In this document: positions 63,601 through 64,000 of the stretch, in pieces
Numbering within the stretch: position 1 is the stretch's first letter
How the letters are laid out: the number at the start of each line of letters is the position of its first letter
Source of the DNA: Seriola aureovittata
Taxonomy: Eukaryota > Chordata > Actinopteri > Carangiformes > Carangidae
Reading direction: 5' to 3'
Assembly: GCF_021018895.1 (NCBI RefSeq)
Contig: NC_079375.1
Span: forward strand, 10,634,732 to 10,698,731
DNA: 64,000 nt
Made by a program: the position numbers and the translations under genes
Notes under the pieces: generated by a model
The model's database searches: none
Told to the model about the DNA's origin: nothing
The model's input: the letters and a program-made list of their open reading frames with translations, nothing else

Positions 63601-63629
63601 GGACATGGACAGCAGGGGGCAGCACAACT
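50361..63629 (+). CDS. fyco1: FYCO1 (FYVE and coiled-coil domain autophagy adaptor), 3' truncated by window
   Basis: Thirteen coding exons join in frame to about 1317 residues: 50361-50421, 50773-50879, 51631-51756, 54021-54127, 55400-55543, 57433-57529, 57952-60396, 61040-61132, 61483-61601, 61859-62026, 62287-62427, 63126-63334 and 63494-63629. Order: RUN domain (about 20-180), long coiled coil (about 215-1180), FYVE zinc finger (about 1186-1245), LIR motif (FDII, about 1285-1288). The C-terminal GOLD domain lies beyond the window. The start MASCSS... LQRIIRDL matches mammalian FYCO1. FYCO1 links Rab7- and PI3P-positive late endosomes and LC3-positive autophagosomes to kinesin for plus-end transport; human mutations cause cataract. 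Adjacency to XCR1-like genes is the ancestral arrangement. The FYVE basic motif is altered (see findings). Teleosts may have fyco1a and fyco1b; this copy is not resolved. Confidence 0.96.
50773..50879 (+). CDS. fyco1: fyco1 exon 2 (RUN domain start)
   Basis: The acceptor TTTAG ends at 50772 and the donor CAG|GTAGGG starts at 50880. It encodes [20 protein letters not shown], then [13 protein letters not shown], nearly the same as mammalian FYCO1. Confidence 0.95.
50905..51245. repeat. ATTAATCG-type repeat copy in fyco1 intron 2
   Basis: GATTAATCTGCCACATACCT, AAATGTCGGAACATACGGAA and TTTTGGCATTTTTGCTTGAA. Confidence 0.65.
51631..51756 (+). CDS. fyco1: fyco1 exon 3 (RUN domain)
   Basis: The acceptor TCTTAG ends at 51630 and the donor GAG|GTAATC starts at 51757. 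It encodes 42 residues including [20 protein letters not shown] and IRFVKSIPE. Confidence 0.95.
52125..52430. repeat. ATTAATCG-type repeat copy in fyco1 intron 3
   Basis: ATAGCTTGTTTTGTACAACA, GAATATATTGAGTTTATTAT and GACAAACCGTTGCAGCTTTT. Confidence 0.6.
52530..52770. repeat. ATTAATCG-type repeat copy in fyco1 intron 3
   Basis: GAGCTGCAACTGGTTGTTAT, CCAACAGTCCAAAACAGAAC and AGTCAGTTTACTATTATAGA. Confidence 0.65.
53570..53835. repeat. ATTAATCG-type repeat copy (inverse) in fyco1 intron 3
   Basis: CAAATAATCGATCAGCTGAA, AGCTTCTCCTGTGTGGGTAA and GACAGTTTTTTCTATTTTCT: the reverse of the other copies. A further short fragment lies at 53025-53130. Confidence 0.55.
54021..54127 (+). CDS. fyco1: fyco1 exon 4 (RUN domain)
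   Basis: The acceptor CCTCAG ends at 54020 and the donor AAG|GTCAGA starts at 54128. It encodes [20 protein letters not shown] and [15 protein letters not shown], the most conserved RUN segment. Confidence 0.95.
54441..54735. repeat. direct repeat copy 1 (fyco1 intron 4)
   Basis: ACAATTTACATTTTATATTT, AAGAGAGTGTTGGGTAAAAT and AAGTTAAAAGGCATTCAGCC, then a (GT)n run (54549-54630), then GGTCAGGTAAGGCAACACTC and GCTAATCCAGTTACACGC. It closely matches 56514-56758. Confidence 0.9.
54785..54845. repeat. perciform TTAGCTTAGCTTAGC repeat fragment
   Basis: TTAGCTTAGCTTAGCATAAA and CTGGAAACAGGGGGAAACAG followed by CTAGCCTGGC, a phrase common in perciform genomes. Confidence 0.6.
55400..55543 (+). CDS. 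fyco1: fyco1 exon 5 (RUN domain end)
   Basis: The acceptor ATGCAG ends at 55399 and the donor AAG|GTAACA starts at 55544. It encodes [20 protein letters not shown], then [20 protein letters not shown] and DWPAFA. At 144 nt it is a multiple of three. Matching repeats lie in the introns on both sides. Confidence 0.95.
56514..56758. repeat. direct repeat copy 2 (fyco1 intron 5)
   Basis: Same phrases in the same order as 54441-54735, with a much shorter GT run (about 56625-56651). The two copies bracket fyco1 exon 5. Confidence 0.9.
57433..57529 (+). CDS. fyco1: fyco1 exon 6
   Basis: The acceptor TGAAAG ends at 57432 and the donor CAG|GTATAT starts at 57530. It encodes [20 protein letters not shown] and [12 protein letters not shown], matching the linker after the RUN domain. 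Confidence 0.93.
57636..57683. repeat. (AT)n microsatellite in fyco1 intron 6
   Basis: About 24 AT units. It is self-complementary and so able to form a cruciform. Confidence 0.95.
57952..60396 (+). CDS. fyco1: fyco1 exon 7 (giant coiled-coil exon)
   Basis: This 2445 nt exon encodes 815 residues in phase 0. The acceptor is GACCAG (ending 57951) and the donor ATCCAG|GTCAGA (from 60397). It is Glu/Leu/Lys/Gln-rich heptad coiled coil throughout. [17 protein letters not shown] and [20 protein letters not shown] match mammalian FYCO1 in order. The open frame continues past the donor into the intron to a stop near 60459, which is not expected to be used. Confidence 0.95.
61040..61132 (+). CDS. fyco1: fyco1 exon 8 (coiled coil)
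   Basis: The acceptor CATCCAG ends at 61039 and the donor AAG|GTGAAA starts at 61133. It encodes 31 coiled-coil residues beginning [13 protein letters not shown]. Confidence 0.9.
61190..61275 (+). mobile_element. Tc1-like transposase fragment in fyco1 intron 8
   Basis: TGGAAGAAGGTTCTTTCTGA and TGAGACCAAAATTGAGC translate to [12 protein letters not shown], the region around a catalytic Asp of fish Tc1-like transposases. It is a short dead remnant. Confidence 0.6.
61483..61601 (+). CDS. fyco1: fyco1 exon 9 (coiled coil)
   Basis: The acceptor TTGCAG ends at 61482 and the donor CAAG|GTGAGA starts at 61602. It encodes [20 protein letters not shown], then a coiled coil ending GNLS. Confidence 0.9.
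61859..62026 (+). CDS. fyco1: fyco1 exon 10 (coiled coil)
   Basis: The acceptor GTGCAG ends at 61858 and the donor CAG|GTATAA starts at 62027. It encodes [20 protein letters not shown] through [20 protein letters not shown], the conserved segment before the FYVE domain. Confidence 0.93.
62287..62427 (+). CDS. fyco1: fyco1 exon 11 (FYVE domain, first half)
   Basis: The acceptor TTGCAG ends at 62286 and the donor GCAG|GTCCGA starts at 62428. It encodes [20 protein letters not shown], then YCLGC and [10 protein letters not shown]. The first FYVE zinc cysteine pair (CLGC) is present. The expected R(R/K)HHCR motif reads RKYSCR across the junction. Confidence 0.93.
63126..63334 (+). CDS. fyco1: fyco1 exon 12 (FYVE domain, second half)
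   Basis: The acceptor TTCTTAG ends at 63125 and the donor TCAG|GTAACA starts at 63335. It encodes [20 protein letters not shown], then [11 protein letters not shown], completing the remaining zinc cysteines. A polar linker follows. Confidence 0.93.
63494..63629 (+). CDS. fyco1: fyco1 exon 13 (LIR motif), gene continues beyond window
   Basis: The acceptor TTCTAG ends at 63493 and the donor AACT|GTAAGT starts at 63630. It encodes acidic sequence with [12 protein letters not shown], the LC3-interacting region (human: DDAVFDIITDEE). The core aromatic Phe and the Ile at +3 are kept. Confidence 0.9.
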
Positions 63630-64000
63630 GTAAGTATCTCACATGCAGTCACTGACAAGGGAATTGAGACTGTAGCACATGGAGTCAGTGATAAAAATCA
63701 TAAACCACAACATGAGAGATTAATACAGTTAACAGTTTATCAGATACATAAACAGATCTGATTTAACACAGGCCTCCTTCACGTTCAAAACAATCCATTT
63801 AGTCTGTTCCAGTTTAATTCTGCAGGCGGGAAACCAGAAATATTTGCAGCAGTGAGAAGAAAGAAGAAGCATTGTCTTTAAAAATGAATTATAATGAATT
63901 GAACTTATTTTTATTTTAACATTTTTCTGTATACAGTGTCTATAAAAAAGAACTTGGTACCCTAACACATGCGCATATTTGCACTTTGGCATGTCCTGCA

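Overview
The window is vertebrate nuclear DNA, almost certainly from a spiny-rayed (acanthomorph, perciform-like) teleost. The evidence is intron-split genes with GT/AG junctions, dense GT/CA, GATA and GA microsatellites, and many interspersed repeats of kinds I recognise from perciform genomes. There are no operons, CRISPR arrays or prokaryotic features.

Layout. (1) About 1-10190, plus strand: the 3' end of pde1c, a Ca2+/calmodulin-dependent cyclic nucleotide phosphodiesterase. Six coding exons (917-6683) are followed by a probable long 3' UTR. (2) About 10190-23850: intergenic DNA with interspersed repeats, a Tc1-like fossil and several stretches that look like conserved non-coding elements. 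(3) 24601-25605, plus: neurod6, a neuronal bHLH factor, with one intact coding exon preceded by a 5' UTR exon and a 355 nt intron. (4) About 27200-42200: a microsatellite-rich intergenic region with a tRNA-derived SINE and candidate regulatory elements. (5) 42227-47778, minus: three tandem chemokine-receptor-like GPCR genes. The first is frame-disrupted. The other two are intact and XCR1-like. (6) 50361-63629, plus: fyco1, a RUN/coiled-coil/FYVE adaptor for autophagosome and late-endosome transport. Thirteen coding exons are visible. The gene runs off the right edge before the GOLD domain.

The genes fall into two blocks that are separate in human: PDE1C with NEUROD6 (7p14) and XCR1 with FYCO1 (3p21.31). 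Here they lie about 17 kb apart. There is no sign of a functional pathway shared by all of them; the grouping is chromosomal history. The most interesting points are the altered phosphoinositide-binding motif in the FYCO1 FYVE domain, the decayed receptor paralogue, direct repeats flanking the receptor cluster and flanking fyco1 exon 5, a NAGNAG acceptor at the last pde1c exon, and several candidate enhancers around neurod6. I saw no clearly new multi-gene system.
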